Assembly: GCA_026936325.1 (NCBI GenBank)
Contig: JAPTHN010000008.1
Coordinates: 52,059,706 to 52,123,705 of the forward strand
Direction of reading: 5' to 3'
Origin: Platynereis dumerilii
Taxonomy: Eukaryota; Annelida; Polychaeta; Phyllodocida; Nereididae
Length of the DNA stretch: 64,000 bases
Shown: positions 23,017 through 35,044 of the stretch, in pieces
How the letters are laid out: each line of letters starts with the position of its first letter
Numbering within the stretch: position 1 is the stretch's first letter
The notes under the pieces: model-generated
The model's database searches: none
Told to the model about the DNA's origin: nothing
Seen by the model: the letters and a program-made list of their open reading frames with translations, nothing else
Program-made: the position numbers and the translations under genes

Positions 23017-23490
23017 CCCAGTACCTCCTATTAGACTCCTGCACATGAAGATATTGTAAAAGGCTAGCTATTCATATTAGTAATGCATAATTTCACAAGA
23101 AAATTAATTTGTTTATATATAGCACTAATATTGAATTAATTATTTTGCAGTCAGCCCCACCCACCACTTTCACTTAATACAACATTCTCTGGGTAGGTTG
23201 ATACTCCTGTGTTAATAGGCACATGTATATTTAAAGTGATATTACCTTGAAACTTAAAATTTCCTTGTGAATACAGATCTTCTCAAGTCTCCCATACAGT
23301 GTTCGACTGGCAATATAGTTGACAGAAAATATCATTAAGGCAGACTTAAGTACAATAGATTTAAGTTGTCTAGATTATTGTTATAAATCATAAACAGCCA
23401 AGAGTCATGTTTGCAGAAACAAACAAACAAACTGCTTTGACAGCATTGTTTGTGTTGTGGTTCAGAACAGTTGGCCTGCTGCAACAAAAT

Positions 23491-23754
23491 TTCTACGGTA
23501 AGCTGCTGTAGTGCATAATTAGGCCTATACGGCAACTTCGTAAAAGTAACAGTTACCGTAAAATCAACAGTAATTGGCTAATTGCCGTTTTCTTGATCTT
23601 ACGGCACATTCCTGTTGGTTTTGCGGTAGTCAATGTCACATTTACGGTTTACTGTTGAATTAACGGTAATTTACTGTTTTTAAAGATTTACGGTAAGATC
23701 AGCATCAGTTTAACGGCACTTTTTCAACGGCACCTACGGCATGGGTTTACAGTG
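23491..23754. repeat. Right CACTG end with subterminal repeats
   Basis: Dense TTACGGT, CCGTAAA and TTACGGCA words ending in GGGTTTACAGTG. Mirror partner of 8689-9015. Confidence 0.75.
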
Positions 23755-23963
23755 TAGGATAATGCCAAAGATAGTTTAAAAATGTCCATATAAATCTAAT
23801 ATCAGTCCTTAAAACATTATACAAAAATATGTCGGATAAAACAACCTAAATTGCATAGTTATGATATGTAATACGGTACTAATACCTTATGAAAACATTG
23901 TGGAATTTATTATTTTCTTTGCTAACCAGATTTCCTTAAAATGTCTCAGTTAAAATGCAGTTA

Positions 23964-24160
23964 CAAGTGATTTCATCAGTGTGCGATTCTTAGGTTCTAG
24001 GCCCACCAAATACATGACATTTTTAGTTATTATGATTGGTTTAGAAACAACAGAATGTCACACATTTGATTTATAATCAAACGTAGTAAGTGCTGGTTTA
24101 GCATTGATTCCTCACAGCCAAGTGTGTATGACTAGAATCGCATGGCAATGAAATCACCTG
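23964..24160. mobile_element. TA-flanked MITE, copy 2 (197 bp)
   Basis: Starts CAAGTGATTTCATCAG and ends GCAATGAAATCACCTG with TA on both sides; similar over its full length to 4217-4410. Confidence 0.8.
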
Positions 24161-26524
24161 TAAATGATGTCATGTCCTTTTGTTTTAAAATTAGCAAAAT
24201 TCACATCTGGACAATGCTATGTAGGATTCAAAATAAAGCTTGAGTGGAATGTCAATTTTACGGAGTAAATTAATCTGGTGACTCCTGACTCCAATAAATT
24301 ATTCAAATAATTAACTGACAAAAACGCAGTGTAAAACGATCAATATTATATGATAATAATGTATAAAATCCAATGAAAACATTGTGGAATTTATTATTTC
24401 GTTTGAAAACCACATGAAACTTGCACTCAAATAAAGCTGAAAAAAAAAAGGAGTTGAGAGTCCCCGAGTCGTTTTTCGGGAACGCGAGATGTCGGGAATC
24501 TCACTATTTTATGCGTGTCAAAGTGACGTCCACTTAAAAAACCCCACTCCCCCCTCTCCACTCTGAAAAAGTCCCACTGTAATACTAGAAACTAGAACAG
24601 TGTCAGGTGCTGCGGTAGGTAGTTTATGCTCTATTTCATTGCATAAATGGTATACCATTTAGGTGTGCGTAATTATATTTTTTGCACTGTACCAGAAGTC
24701 CACAACCATATCATGACTATGTTCATGGGGTAAATTATCAATCACTCCCTTCAATGTTTTTTGCCACTTGATCTTGACAGGTATATTCATTTTGTGAATG
24801 TTTTACGTAAGTCATTTGGACAACTTGCCAAAAAATTAACAAAGAGTGAAAGTTGTCAGTTATGGGTGTTTAAACATTCCCATTCCATGAGACAGACATT
24901 TCATAAACAAGTGTTCAAAAATTCACACATATTTCAATAAAGATAAGTACATAATTAACAGAAGAGCTAGATGTTTTACAATCTGTAATTTTCAGTAAAA
25001 GTGTTAAATCATTGTGAAAAGACATGTGAAAACATGTTTTAAAATCTTACTAACTGCAGAAATTAGTGCAACACCACCAAGGGTGAAGGTCATCATAAAT
25101 CAAGTGGGCAAAACTTTAAAACTTATATTTCTTTTCTTTATTGGAATTTAGAATTTCCTGGAGCAGAAATCACAGGACATCTAAGGTGGGAAAAAATGAA
25201 ATCATGTCCGGCATGTGTGTGAAATAGATAAATTTCCGTTGAGAAAACTTCCTCTCGCTGTACACTCTAAAAAATGTCAGGACAAAATTGGTTTTTTAGA
25301 TTCAAAATGGTTTTTTGGTAGTGTGATGTATACCCTTGGTAGTGCGATGTTAAAATTGCAATAAAAAAGTTTGCCACTTCTCTGACCTCCATACATGAAA
25401 AAGTAGTTTGTCATTGCTTCTCATGTGCAGCCAAAGTATGTGAGGGAAGGGGCCATGGGGGAAAGTATAATCAATAGTCTCCAATCATCATCTGGTCCAT
25501 CCCAATAGGTCTTCATTATGGTAGACTTTCAGCCGAATAAGTGAATGCGTGCTTTTCTGGGACATTTGTTCTGTAGGACAAAGTGATAAGAAAAAATGCT
25601 ATGACGTAATTTATCCATATATAGTATAGTATTACAATATGTCATGTCCAAGAAATTAACATTCAGGCTGAATTCTACAATCATAAGAAGGGCTGCAACC
25701 TTTGTGATCAGAAAAGTTCTAAAAAAATAGAATTTACCATAACTATATCAAACATGGCAGAGGCTTAATAACCTGGTACCTGCAGTGCTGATTAACCTTG
25801 ACCCTTCATGGCTTCCTTACCATGCAGACAAAAATAACTACGCTGGCAAAAGTGAGGCATTGAAAAAAAATGAACAAAAAAAGGTAACCAAACATCATTT
25901 TTGCCACTTCAATTCAGTTTATTTAGGGGCATTTTATCAATATATGTCATTTTTAGTGCAGCTGGACAGTTGTAACCGTGTTTTGTGACCTTGCGTCTTT
26001 TACAGTAGCGGACGAAAGTTTAGGCCGCATCAATTTATATTTTGTCAATATAAGGGAAAATAGGAGCTCAGCTGAAAAATTGCTGCATGGATTTTTCTTG
26101 CCTATGTATCAGGGAAGTTCTACAATAGAGAAAACTTGATGTCTTTTTATCACTTACTGGAATATGGGTGATAAACCCAAATTTCAGGTGGTCTAAACTT
26201 ACTGTCTGATGCTGCTTACATCCACAAAGGCCCTTAATGGCATTGTGCATTAGAGGAAAGGTGGCTAAATTATTCAATGTTATTTTAGACAAGTTATTCA
26301 GTCATGTTTCATGTGATTAAAGGCAATCAGTCATGAAACAGGAAAAAACATGTTTTTTAATATTTTTTACAATTTCAACTTAGAGGGTAATTATGGTGAT
26401 TCAATGAGCAAAAATATATAATAAATAAAAGATCAACTAAAAAGAAATAAGAAAATATATTTCTTGCACATTTTCATCCTTCTAATGAAGTATGAATACA
26501 CTTGACACCCAGCCATACTGCAAA

Positions 26525-26890
26525 AATGGTGTTTTTGTCTGGGTTTTGTCTAAGAGACACCTATTTGAAGCATAATAAAACAGTGAAAGGACAGTTTTCA
26601 TTCACCTGAGTATGTTTCCTGATAAAATCAACAAACTTTTTTTCGTTCCCACAGTACAGATAAAATTACAGACGCCACTCTGGAAAGTGTACCGAAATGT
26701 ACTATTAATGACTGGACCAGTTTTACGCCTTCCATGAAAGTGGCTGTAGTTTTATCATTAGTAAAGCGAACAAACAAGAGGTTTTTTATTTCATCAGGAC
26801 ACATGCTCAGGTCAATGTAAACACTCCGGCTATTTTTTCCTGATGCTTCAAATAGACGTCTTTAGACAAAACCCAGGCAAAAACATTCCT
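26525..26890. mobile_element. MITE with about 45-bp imperfect inverted ends
   Basis: Left GTTTTTGTCTGGGTTTTGTC followed by ATTTGAAGCAT; right, read on minus, GTTTTTGCCTGGGTTTTGTC followed by ATTTGAAGCAT. The target duplication could not be decided, so the class is open. No counterpart was seen in copy B of the duplication. Confidence 0.6.
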
Positions 26891-27746
26891 GTTCACTGGA
26901 CCTAGACCATTCCCGTTTTCCGGGAACAGGAATATCGGAAGCACTAAGTGCTGCTACCCATTGATGTGACAAATGAGGCTATTATTACTTCTGTCATTTT
27001 TAATTTTGATGACCTTCCTATTTTTTCTTCTGGATGGAATACTGTTTTCGCAGTGTGTGAAGCTCATGATGTGAGAACTTGTGACAGTCTTGGTGTAAAT
27101 ACATTTTATTTTTAAAAATGATCATCTACATAATATAAGTAACATAACATAACAGTTGCTAGATGGGAAGGCAAAAAGGCCTGGTCTGGATTTTGGACAG
27201 CTGCAGGGCCCTATATTGTTGAAATTATTAAGCCAAAAGAATTAGAATTTCACTTATCATGATTGAAAAGAGATAGCAATTAGGTACATTGCATTTACAA
27301 TGTAAGCGATGTCTAAGGGCACCTACTTGGCATTCATAACTAGTTTGGCCAACATTGTGACATCTTAGATCACAATTAAGACAATTATTTGTAATTTCTT
27401 TAGAATTTTAGAGAGTGAACGCCTCCTTGCTGAAAGGGCCTTCATCAATCACAGCATATAGCTCCACCCTCGGTTTTTTAAAAACCAGCAGTCAAGAGTA
27501 TGAAATGATCTGGTGTGGCCTGAAACGCGGACATAAAAAATAGGTTAGTAATGAGTTAAGTGAACTATATGAAAAGTATCCTGTGCACTCGTCGCTTGTT
27601 CCCAAGACTGTGGACCATCCTTGTGTTTGGCAATTCACAGTCAAAGATCACTGAAATAAACCAAACTGTTGTAATCAATAACATGTATAGGATTAAAATA
27701 ATCTTTTGCAGGGACTGCATGATAAATCTGTACGTGTTCTTGATTA

Positions 27747-28113
27747 GGGACCGTTCAGAATTTATGACTGGGGGGTTGGGAGTTTTGCCAGAACTTCCCG
27801 TCAAAAATTGATACCCTCCTTGAGGTTTTATGCGCATTTTTAGTACCCCCCCTCCCCCCCGGGACATACAATGCAATACATAGATATATTGTTATACATG
27901 TGCCACTTGTACAGTCGCGTGAACAGATTTGCGGGCTTTTGTACATGAAAAGTCACGGTCAAACTGAATATATGCGCATTTTAAAAAGTTTTTGTTTTGT
28001 TTTGTTAATATTTCTAATAATTAGAACCCCCCATGGAACACGTGTGAAAAATTAGTACCCATTCGGGCAAAACTCTCACGCCCCCCCCCCAGTAATAAAC
28101 TCTGAACAGTCCC
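27747..28113. mobile_element. PIF/Harbinger-type (Tourist-like) MITE, copy 1
   Basis: Ends GGGACCGTTCAGAATTTATG and the inverse of GGGACTGTTCAGAGTTTA; TTA duplicated at 27744-27746 and 28114-28116. The paralogous site in copy B of the duplication (near 37413) reads GATTACCAAAG without the element, an intact empty site that confirms the 3-bp duplication. TWA duplication with GGG-rich ends is the Harbinger signature. G/C homopolymer runs lie just inside both ends. Confidence 0.85.
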
Positions 28114-28380
28114 TTACCAAAGTTTAATTTATTGATCTTTAACTTTAAGTACCAAACTCAAGGATGATCCCCAAACAGCCTCAACATGAAATCATGCTCT
28201 TAGTCCGTGCAGTAAGTTTCAGGATACCTTGGTATTGGATGGATAATAATGTGTTAAAATAAAATTTGATTTTCTAATTGTTTTTTCATAGAAATTATAA
28301 CTTAAGCTCTTTTTAAAAATTACAGTGTAACAAAAATGAACTTTAGGTTGAATAAGATCATCTTGACATATCCCAAAAAA

Positions 28381-28706
28381 AGATAGATAGACAGATAGAT
28401 ATGGTAAGTAAGTGCATCCCTCTGAGCCCTGTTCTGAGTACTCATGAGGGTTGATTGACTAGATGGGAGAGAGTGAAGGAGTCCTCAAAATGTTTACATA
28501 TTTACCCCATGTGAGGGATCTTTTACTTGCCAAGCACAGACACTTTATATCCAATTTAACATCTCATGCAAACAACATCCAGCTGATATTTATTTCGCTT
28601 TTGAAGGTTTACTGAAAATTTCAGGTTCCCCGACTGGTGTTCTTACTCATGCAGGCAAAGACCTTCAGTGGAGCAGGCAGGCACCTTAACCACCATCCAA
28701 CCAGCT
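28381..28706 (-). mobile_element. tRNA-derived SINE, family 1
   Basis: Minus-strand SINE with GATA-type tail at 28381-28400 and tRNA-like head near 28650-28706. Its ortholog in duplication copy B (37615-39532) is split by a transposon, so the SINE predates the duplication. Confidence 0.8.
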
Positions 28707-29750
28707 GGGTAAAATACCATATCTTATTTGGGCTATTCAAGGTCTTTTCTTTATGTTCTTTATGACTATAATAGAATGTTCTACCATAGAAGTTACAACA
28801 AGTCTAAAAAGATATACACATTACATGAAAATACATTAGCAAGGAAGACTTCTCTCATAAGAAAGTATTTTACTCAGATGATACACTCACTTAACTTCTT
28901 AAGTGATAACCTGAAAAAAAAAGTAAGTTACTAGGCCATAGATCATATTTCGTTTTGAAGGAGAAATAACAATTTTTATAGAAATAATGAAATCTTAATA
29001 CAAAAAAAGTTTGAGACATAATTGCTTTGTTTTCAAATCTTATCAAAAGTTAACACAAGATGTATAATGTCACACCCCTGAGAAAAGCCATAGACACATC
29101 TAATTATATTACAAGTAATACTTTTGTATTCATGCCATAATTCACTCATTCTGCGCTTGCAGTATCAGGAGGGAGTCTATACAATAAATATATGGTATCA
29201 TAAATTAACTGTCAAGAAAATAATGTGATGATACTTTTGATTTAATCCTCTCATAAGTCACATAAAATGGAAGTCAACTTTTTTGGCATTCAGTTATAAA
29301 TCTGAAAGCCCCACAGCACAAATACAATAAAACCATTGTAACAAGTACACTGAGACTACATACACTTTACCTGGGCTGATGGATGACTATCATATTTTAT
29401 GTCTTTTTACAGTTTTCAATTCAAGAGATACCATAATTAATCAACATTATGAGATTTCCATAAAATTCGCTTTTTCAGAAGTTTTTTCTGAAGGGTATTG
29501 TCATTATCAACGTTGTAAAATTTACAATGAACTTAGAACTTCCTATAAGTAAAATTTTAAAACTTTGTACGCAACTCTAAAATTCAAACAATTTTCGACT
29601 GCCCACTGCAATCTGCGCCTCGGTCTCGAAATTGAACCAAATCTAAAAAAAAATGCACAGTTTAAGTCATAAGTTTCCTCTTGTCTAAAAATTTGACCGA
29701 AATCAGCTGACTGAGAACAGTCTGCTGTTAAAGCGAGCAAGGCTGCAGAC

Positions 29751-30470
29751 CATAGAAATACATAGAACGGACATGAGGCTCTAGCAGATGAAGCAACCAA
29801 ATTCACCATCTTGGAAGTGGAGTCACATTAGATCAGACTCGTTTCTGTCCACATATCAGTGGACAAGCAAGTAGTGAGTGACGTCACAAAGCGTTTGTGA
29901 ATGAGCGGATGTTGATTGCATTGTTCTCTCGACCAATCAAATCACAGAAAGCGGTACTAGCTACCTAAGGTCATGAAATGCCGTGGATCCCAGATTGCAT
30001 TAGATTTGTTAATTATTTATGTACCACTAGGGGTGTGGATGTCGCCAGTACTAGTGGCGACATCTCGTGGTCTTTATTCTTTGTGCATTATTTTGGAGTT
30101 TAGTTATAGGGCCTAATTTGTATGTATATCAGGCATAGGTTGATATGTATTGTAAATGTTGGGATTTGTACAAGGTGTAAGGATAAGGCAGATTTGTTCA
30201 ATAAATAATTTCAATTGTAATAGTGATTTAAGTTTTATTTAAACTGCCTGGCAGCCTGGCATTTGGTAACCGTGACGTCACCAATAATAGTGATGTCACT
30301 AGTAACAGTGGCATCATGTCACGTCACAATCAGCCAAACACAACATCTTGTCATCCTGCTGTGATGTCACAATGACGTCATGTCTCAGGGTAGTTCCAAT
30401 ATGGCGGATTTGGTGACTTCATCAAGGGGTGGCGTCATACAGCCTCATGTCCGTTCTATGTATTTCTATG
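29751..30470. mobile_element. hAT-type MITE, 720 bp, carrying CRE-like sites
   Basis: Ends CATAGAAATACATAGAACGG, inverted repeats extending imperfectly to about 90 bp, with a perfect 8-bp duplication CTGCAGAC (29743-29750, 30471-30478). Three perfect TGACGTCA octamers lie at 29879, 30272 and 30373, with several TGATGTCA and TCACGTCA variants. A 27-bp palindrome with 10-bp arms (GATGTCGCCA) is at 30038-30064. No counterpart in duplication copy B. No transposase. Confidence 0.85.
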
Positions 30471-30478
30471 CTGCAGAC

Positions 30479-31594
30479 TGATGAAATTCAAGTCGAATTG
30501 GGTATCGAATTGGCTTCTAAGTCACTGGGACTGTTGCCCCTAAGGTCCGCGCTGCTGCCTCTCAGGTCCGCGCTCAGCAGAACCCAGCAGAACTAAGCTG
30601 GGCTGCTTAGAATTTGATGTAATCGAGGACCAGAAAGGTAGCACCTCCAGTGAAATGTTGTAGCCTGCTCGCTCATGCTCGAAACTAAAGCAGGCTACTG
30701 TAGCCTGCGAAATCAGTGCTTTGATTTAGAAAAATTGCAAAATATTTGATTAGTTGAACAGTTTAAGGTGAAAGTTTCCTTTTCTTAAAATTTGAGAATA
30801 ATTGGTGATTTGAACTTAAAATTTGAGCAACTGTTATAATTAATTGCACAGTTAAAAGTTGATTGGATGCTTCGGTATTAGCAATTGAGCTAAGCTGGGT
30901 GCACTGAGACTTGGTTTTCAACTGAAAAATAAATTAAACACTCCAACTTGAACAGGTACACAATTTTTAAAAGTAAGGGTTTTGGCGTGTTTTCAATGGA
31001 ATGATATGAAGTAGTTTTGTAAATAGATATTATGTTCATATTGTTATTTTTAAGCGTTTTTTTCTTTACTACACATTCATTGCCACATAACTACATTTTC
31101 ATTTTATGGCTGTTGTATTCTTTTATTGGTAATGGCGCATACATCTTTAAGAGATATCAGCCTACCATAGTGTTTTACGAGCCATGACAATGTATTTCTT
31201 TGTTCTTAATGGTCAATAAATTGAATTGAATTGAATTGGTATGTTGTTCAGTTAATAACTTGAGCGATGAAAATAAGTTTAATATTGCAGTTTATGACTT
31301 CACCATATAAAGATGATTTATACTACTTTTTATAGAGATTTCAATATTTTTCATTAGTACATTGCAGTATGTGCCAGAAAAGGTTGACTTTATAATGTGA
31401 AATTTTATTTAAAACGCCATGTGGCTTTGAATACCAATATTGCTACAAACTTGCATTGTTAAAACATTTTATAAATAGAATACCACAACTCAAATGCAAA
31501 ATGACAAGAAACAAACAAACTAAAATAAAAACAAAAGAAGAAAAGAAAAAACAACAATAAAACCAAAATTTCTCACCACAACAGAATTTTGAGG
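30479..31594. other. Non-coding; CpG-richer patch and retroposon tail
   Basis: 30530-30720 is GC-richer than its surroundings (GGTCCGCGCT repeated) but contains no supported exon. At 31190-31240 the words AATGGTCAATAAA followed by TTGAATTGAATTGAATTG look like the 3' tail of a truncated LINE on the plus strand. Confidence 0.5.
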
Positions 31595-31676
31595 ATTTTC
31601 CACTGCAAGATCAACAGCGATTGCCAATTGGCAGCCCAGTACACCACTACACCAACCCTCCCCCCTAACAGGCTGT
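31595..31676 (-). mobile_element. tRNA-derived SINE fragment, family 3
   Basis: Minus strand GGGGGGAGGGTTGGTGTAGT onward matches the head of the fragment at 17205-17312; the rest is truncated. Confidence 0.5.
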
Positions 31677-33332
31677 AGATAATAAAACGGATGTAAATGC
31701 TGTGGCACAGCTGTAAATCGTAAAGAGGTGAAACATATTTTGTGGCATTAAAGAGGTTTTGCAAAAAGGTATGTAGACACGAAAATGGAAAAGGGTAATC
31801 GAGGAAAAGACATAAAAAAATGATGGAAGCCATCAACGAAGGAAACAAGAAAACAAAAACAAATTCTACTTGATATAGATAGATATATCTATTTTGTCTT
31901 GTTGAATATGTACACACATTTTACATGATATTAATAGCAAACAATGAACTAAGTACTGTACACAAGACAACAAGACTGGACACAACAGAGTTAAAATAAC
32001 TATATCAAGTTGGAAAACAAAAAGAAGCCCATGCCAGGCAGAAGGGCAGAGACTTGCCAGAGAACATGGATAGTTGCAACCACCTGGAAGTTAGTCTAAT
32101 CTTCAGAGCAAGAACAAGGGTGCTAAAAGAAAACTGATTGTGATAAATTGCAAGACTGATGATAAAAGACCCAGCTGATTTCACCAATTCTGGTAGGATT
32201 TTCATCAACTAAATGTTGAAATATTGCTAATTAAATATGTGTCAAAGTGACGTCCACTTAAAAACCCCACTCCCCCCTCTTCACCCTGAAAAAGTCCCAA
32301 TGTAACGCTTGAAACTAGAAAGGTGTCATGTGCTGCGGTAGGTAGTTTATTGCTTAATTTTATGGCATAAACGGTATACCTTTTAGGTGTGCGTTATTAT
32401 ATTTTTTGCACTGTACCAGAAGTCCACAACCATATCATGACTATGTAACAGTATGTTCATGGGGGTAAATTATCAATCACTCCCTTTAGTATTTTTTGCC
32501 ACTTCATGTTGACAGGTATATTCATTTTATGAATGTTTTACGTAAGTCATTTGGAATACTTGCCAAAGATTAACAAAGAGTGAAAGTTGTCAGTTATGAG
32601 TGTTTAAACTTTCCCATATCGTGAGGCAGACATTACATAAACAAGTATTTAAAAATTCACCCATATTTCAATAAAGATAAGTACAGAGCTAACAAAGCAG
32701 AGTGATGTTTTACAATTTGTAATTTTTAGCAAAAGTGTTAAATCATTGTGAAAAGTCATGTGAAAACATATGTTCATCTTAATAACTGCAGAAATTAGTG
32801 TAAGACCGCCGTGCGTTAAGGTCATCATAAATCAAGAGGGCTTAACTTTATAACTAAATATCCTTTTTTTTTTTCAAAGGAATTCAGAATTTCCTGGAGC
32901 AGTAATCACAGGACATCTCAGATGGGAAAAAATGAAATCATGTCCGTCATGTCAGTGAAATAGATAAATTTCCGTGGAGAAAACTTCTCTCTCTCTGTAA
33001 ACCCTTATCAATGTCTCACTCAACAACTGTAATTCGTCTTGAGAAAGTAATTCTAAATCTCTGTTGACTTTTATACAGATACAATCAGGCAAAACATTGA
33101 AAAGAAACAATAGAGTCAATTACACAAGGATGCAAACTTATTACAATGGTATGCAGTCAAATGTGTTTGTCACAACCTTTTTTTTTACACCTACCCCCTC
33201 TTTAAAGACTTGCAGTGTCCTGCACCCATTCAAATGGCTTTCAGATATCCTATTTTAGCATTAAAATAAGCTGGTCTGTGACGGACCAAACTCTTGAAAT
33301 TGAAATGAGGTCCCCTCAAAATTTTCCGAACT

Positions 33333-33427
33333 CATAGGCGTATTTCGCAGGGGGTCAGGGGGGGCTGCAGCCCCCCTGGCATCAGGGCAAATGGCTCATC
33401 AGGGCAAATCCGTCCTGTACGCCTATG
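33333..33427. mobile_element. Miniature hAT-type MITE, 95 bp
   Basis: Ends CATAGGCGTA and its inverse, with a perfect 8-bp duplication TCCGAACT at 33325-33332 and 33428-33435. It carries a GGGGGGGCTGCAGCCCCCC hairpin core. Among the smallest complete insertions in the window. Confidence 0.88.
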
Positions 33428-34109
33428 TCCGAACTGATGATTTATTTGGTTTTGTCTTAGTTGTTTGTATGGGACATGACATAACAAAGTTAATTTCCAC
33501 CTTTAGCCTCGGCAGTATAATGTTAAAATTGCAATAAAAAAGTTCGTCACTTCTCCATACACAAAAAAATATTTTGTCACTGCTTCACATGTGCAGACAA
33601 AGTTCGTGAGGGAGGGGGCCAGGGGGGGGGGAGGAGTATAATCAATAGTCCCCAATCATCATCTGGTCCATCCCAATAGGTCTCCTAAGGCTGTTTTCAT
33701 TATGATAGACTTTCAGCGGAATAAGTGAATTTGTAATTTTCTAGGACCTGTAATCTATAGGACAAAGTGAAAAAAAAAATGTTATGACATAATTTTTCTA
33801 TTTAGTATAGTATTACAATATATCATGTCCAGGAAATTAACATTCGGGCTGAAGTCTACAATCATAAAAATGGCTGTAAACTTTGTGATCAGAAAATCTC
33901 TAGAAAAAATGAAATTTACCGTAACTATATCGAACATGGCAGAGGCTCAATAACCTGGTACCTGCTGGTTAACCTTGACCTTCCATGGCTTCCTTACCAT
34001 GCAACTAACATAACCACACTGCCAAAAGTGAAGCATTGAAAAAAAGCTAAAATGAACAAAAAAAGACAACAAAAGATCTTATTTGTCAGTTCAATTCAGT
34101 GCTATTAAT

Positions 34110-34178
34110 GGAACTGAATCAATATTGTCCAGTGGTGTCAGTGTAGGTGGGGCCACTGGACAATATTGATTCAGTTCC
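34110..34178. repeat. Perfect 26-bp inverted repeat spanning a MITE boundary
   Basis: 34110-34135 and 34153-34178 are exact inverse complements around a 17-bp loop. The left arm consists of 20 bp of flanking DNA plus the first 6 bp of the MITE at 34130. The right arm lies wholly inside the MITE. See findings. Confidence 0.95.
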
Positions 34179-34298
34179 GTTTTTGGGCAAAGTATGCATG
34201 TTTCTTAATCCAAAAAATTGTAACTTTCCCCCTGACATCTTCCATTAAATTGTGACCACCATTTGCCCCACCACTTTAAAATGAAACTGACGCCCCTG
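34130..34298. mobile_element. hAT-type MITE, 169 bp
   Basis: Ends CAGTGGTGTCAGT and the inverse of CAGGGGCGTCAGT; 8-bp duplication ATATTGTC/ATATCGTC (one mismatch) at 34122-34129 and 34299-34306. The paralogous site in copy A (near 25940) lacks it. Confidence 0.8.
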
Positions 34299-34675
34299 AT
34301 ATCGTCATTTCCAGTGCAGCTGGACAGTTGAAAACATGTTTTGTGACTTTAAATCTTTTACATCTAAAAAACCACAAACTAGGAAAATCATAAAGTGCAG
34401 CGAAGCATACTGGGCTTTGAAAGTTCTAAATTTAGGAGCGTCAATTGATATAATTGAAAAATAGGCGTGGTTAGAAAGCACCGTTCTGATTGGATGAAGT
34501 GTTGCATTGCCAACAAATTGTAAATCATCATTCTGTTTTAATTTGAAGATACATGGGTCTTTGCTGATTGCTGAAGTGAGAGATTTCGTTGATCCTTGAT
34601 AAGTTTAGTTTGTGTTGTGCATTCTTTGTTGGTCAAAATTAAGACCTTTGTTGCTGCACTGTTTTTACAGCTTCC

Positions 34676-34782
34676 CTTACTATTCTCCCATGGGAGGAAA
34701 ACTGAACAACAAAGAATATGGGTTTTATTGCTGTGAAATACTGGCTTGTGATTGGCTGACAGAGGTGTCAAATGGTATAAGA
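34676..34782 (+). repeat. Dispersed repeat, inverted at 46788-46886
   Basis: TTCTCCCATGGGAGG, AAAGAATATGGGTTTTATT and TGGCTGACAGAGGTGT are shared in inverse orientation with 46788-46886. About 100 bp, class unknown. Confidence 0.7.
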
Positions 34783-35044
34783 CCAATCACATTCACACAT
34801 ACCCTAATGATGTCACGGTTTAACTGCAAAACGAAGTTTTCAAAAAACACGTAGCTATGAAAACAATAATAAATAGGGAGAACAAGAGATTTGTATTGTG
34901 TAAAAAAATTGAATGTCACCAATCATGATTGACATGTACTCCCATATACCTTATTGCAAGTGTATGAAGTGGAATAAATATATTTATATAGAAGAGATAG
35001 CAATTCGGTACAATGCAATTACAATGTAAGCACTGTCTAAGGGC

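Larger units (their letters stand above)
7397..23766. mobile_element. Putative 15-kb CACTA-like element (composite, with later insertions)
   Basis: The left CACTGTAAAACC terminus is at 8689 and the inverted right terminus GGGTTTACAGTG ends at 23754. Each has about 270-330 bp of subterminal repeats made of TTACGGCA and GCCGTAAA words, the layout typical of CACTA/EnSpm elements. Neither end has a partner close by. Outside the right CACTG end lies TAGGATAATGCC (23755-23766); its inverse complement GGCATTATCCTA lies at 7397-7408, directly before the palindromic element that splits the left end. This matched pair argues that the two ends belong to one unit. No CACTA transposase was recognised inside. 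Alternative: two unrelated truncated ends. Confidence 0.5.
24513..32237 (+). repeat. Tandem segmental duplication, copy A
   Basis: Collinear direct-repeat blocks: 24513-26005 matches 32238-34362; 27240-29740 matches 34985-40490 plus part of 41985-42130; 30712-30985 matches about 42130-42310; 32090-32228 matches 43345-43455. Copy A ends where copy B begins, so this is a head-to-tail duplication. Copy-specific insertions explain most of the length difference. No gene is recognised in either copy. The region 26006-27239 is less clearly paired. Confidence 0.8.
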
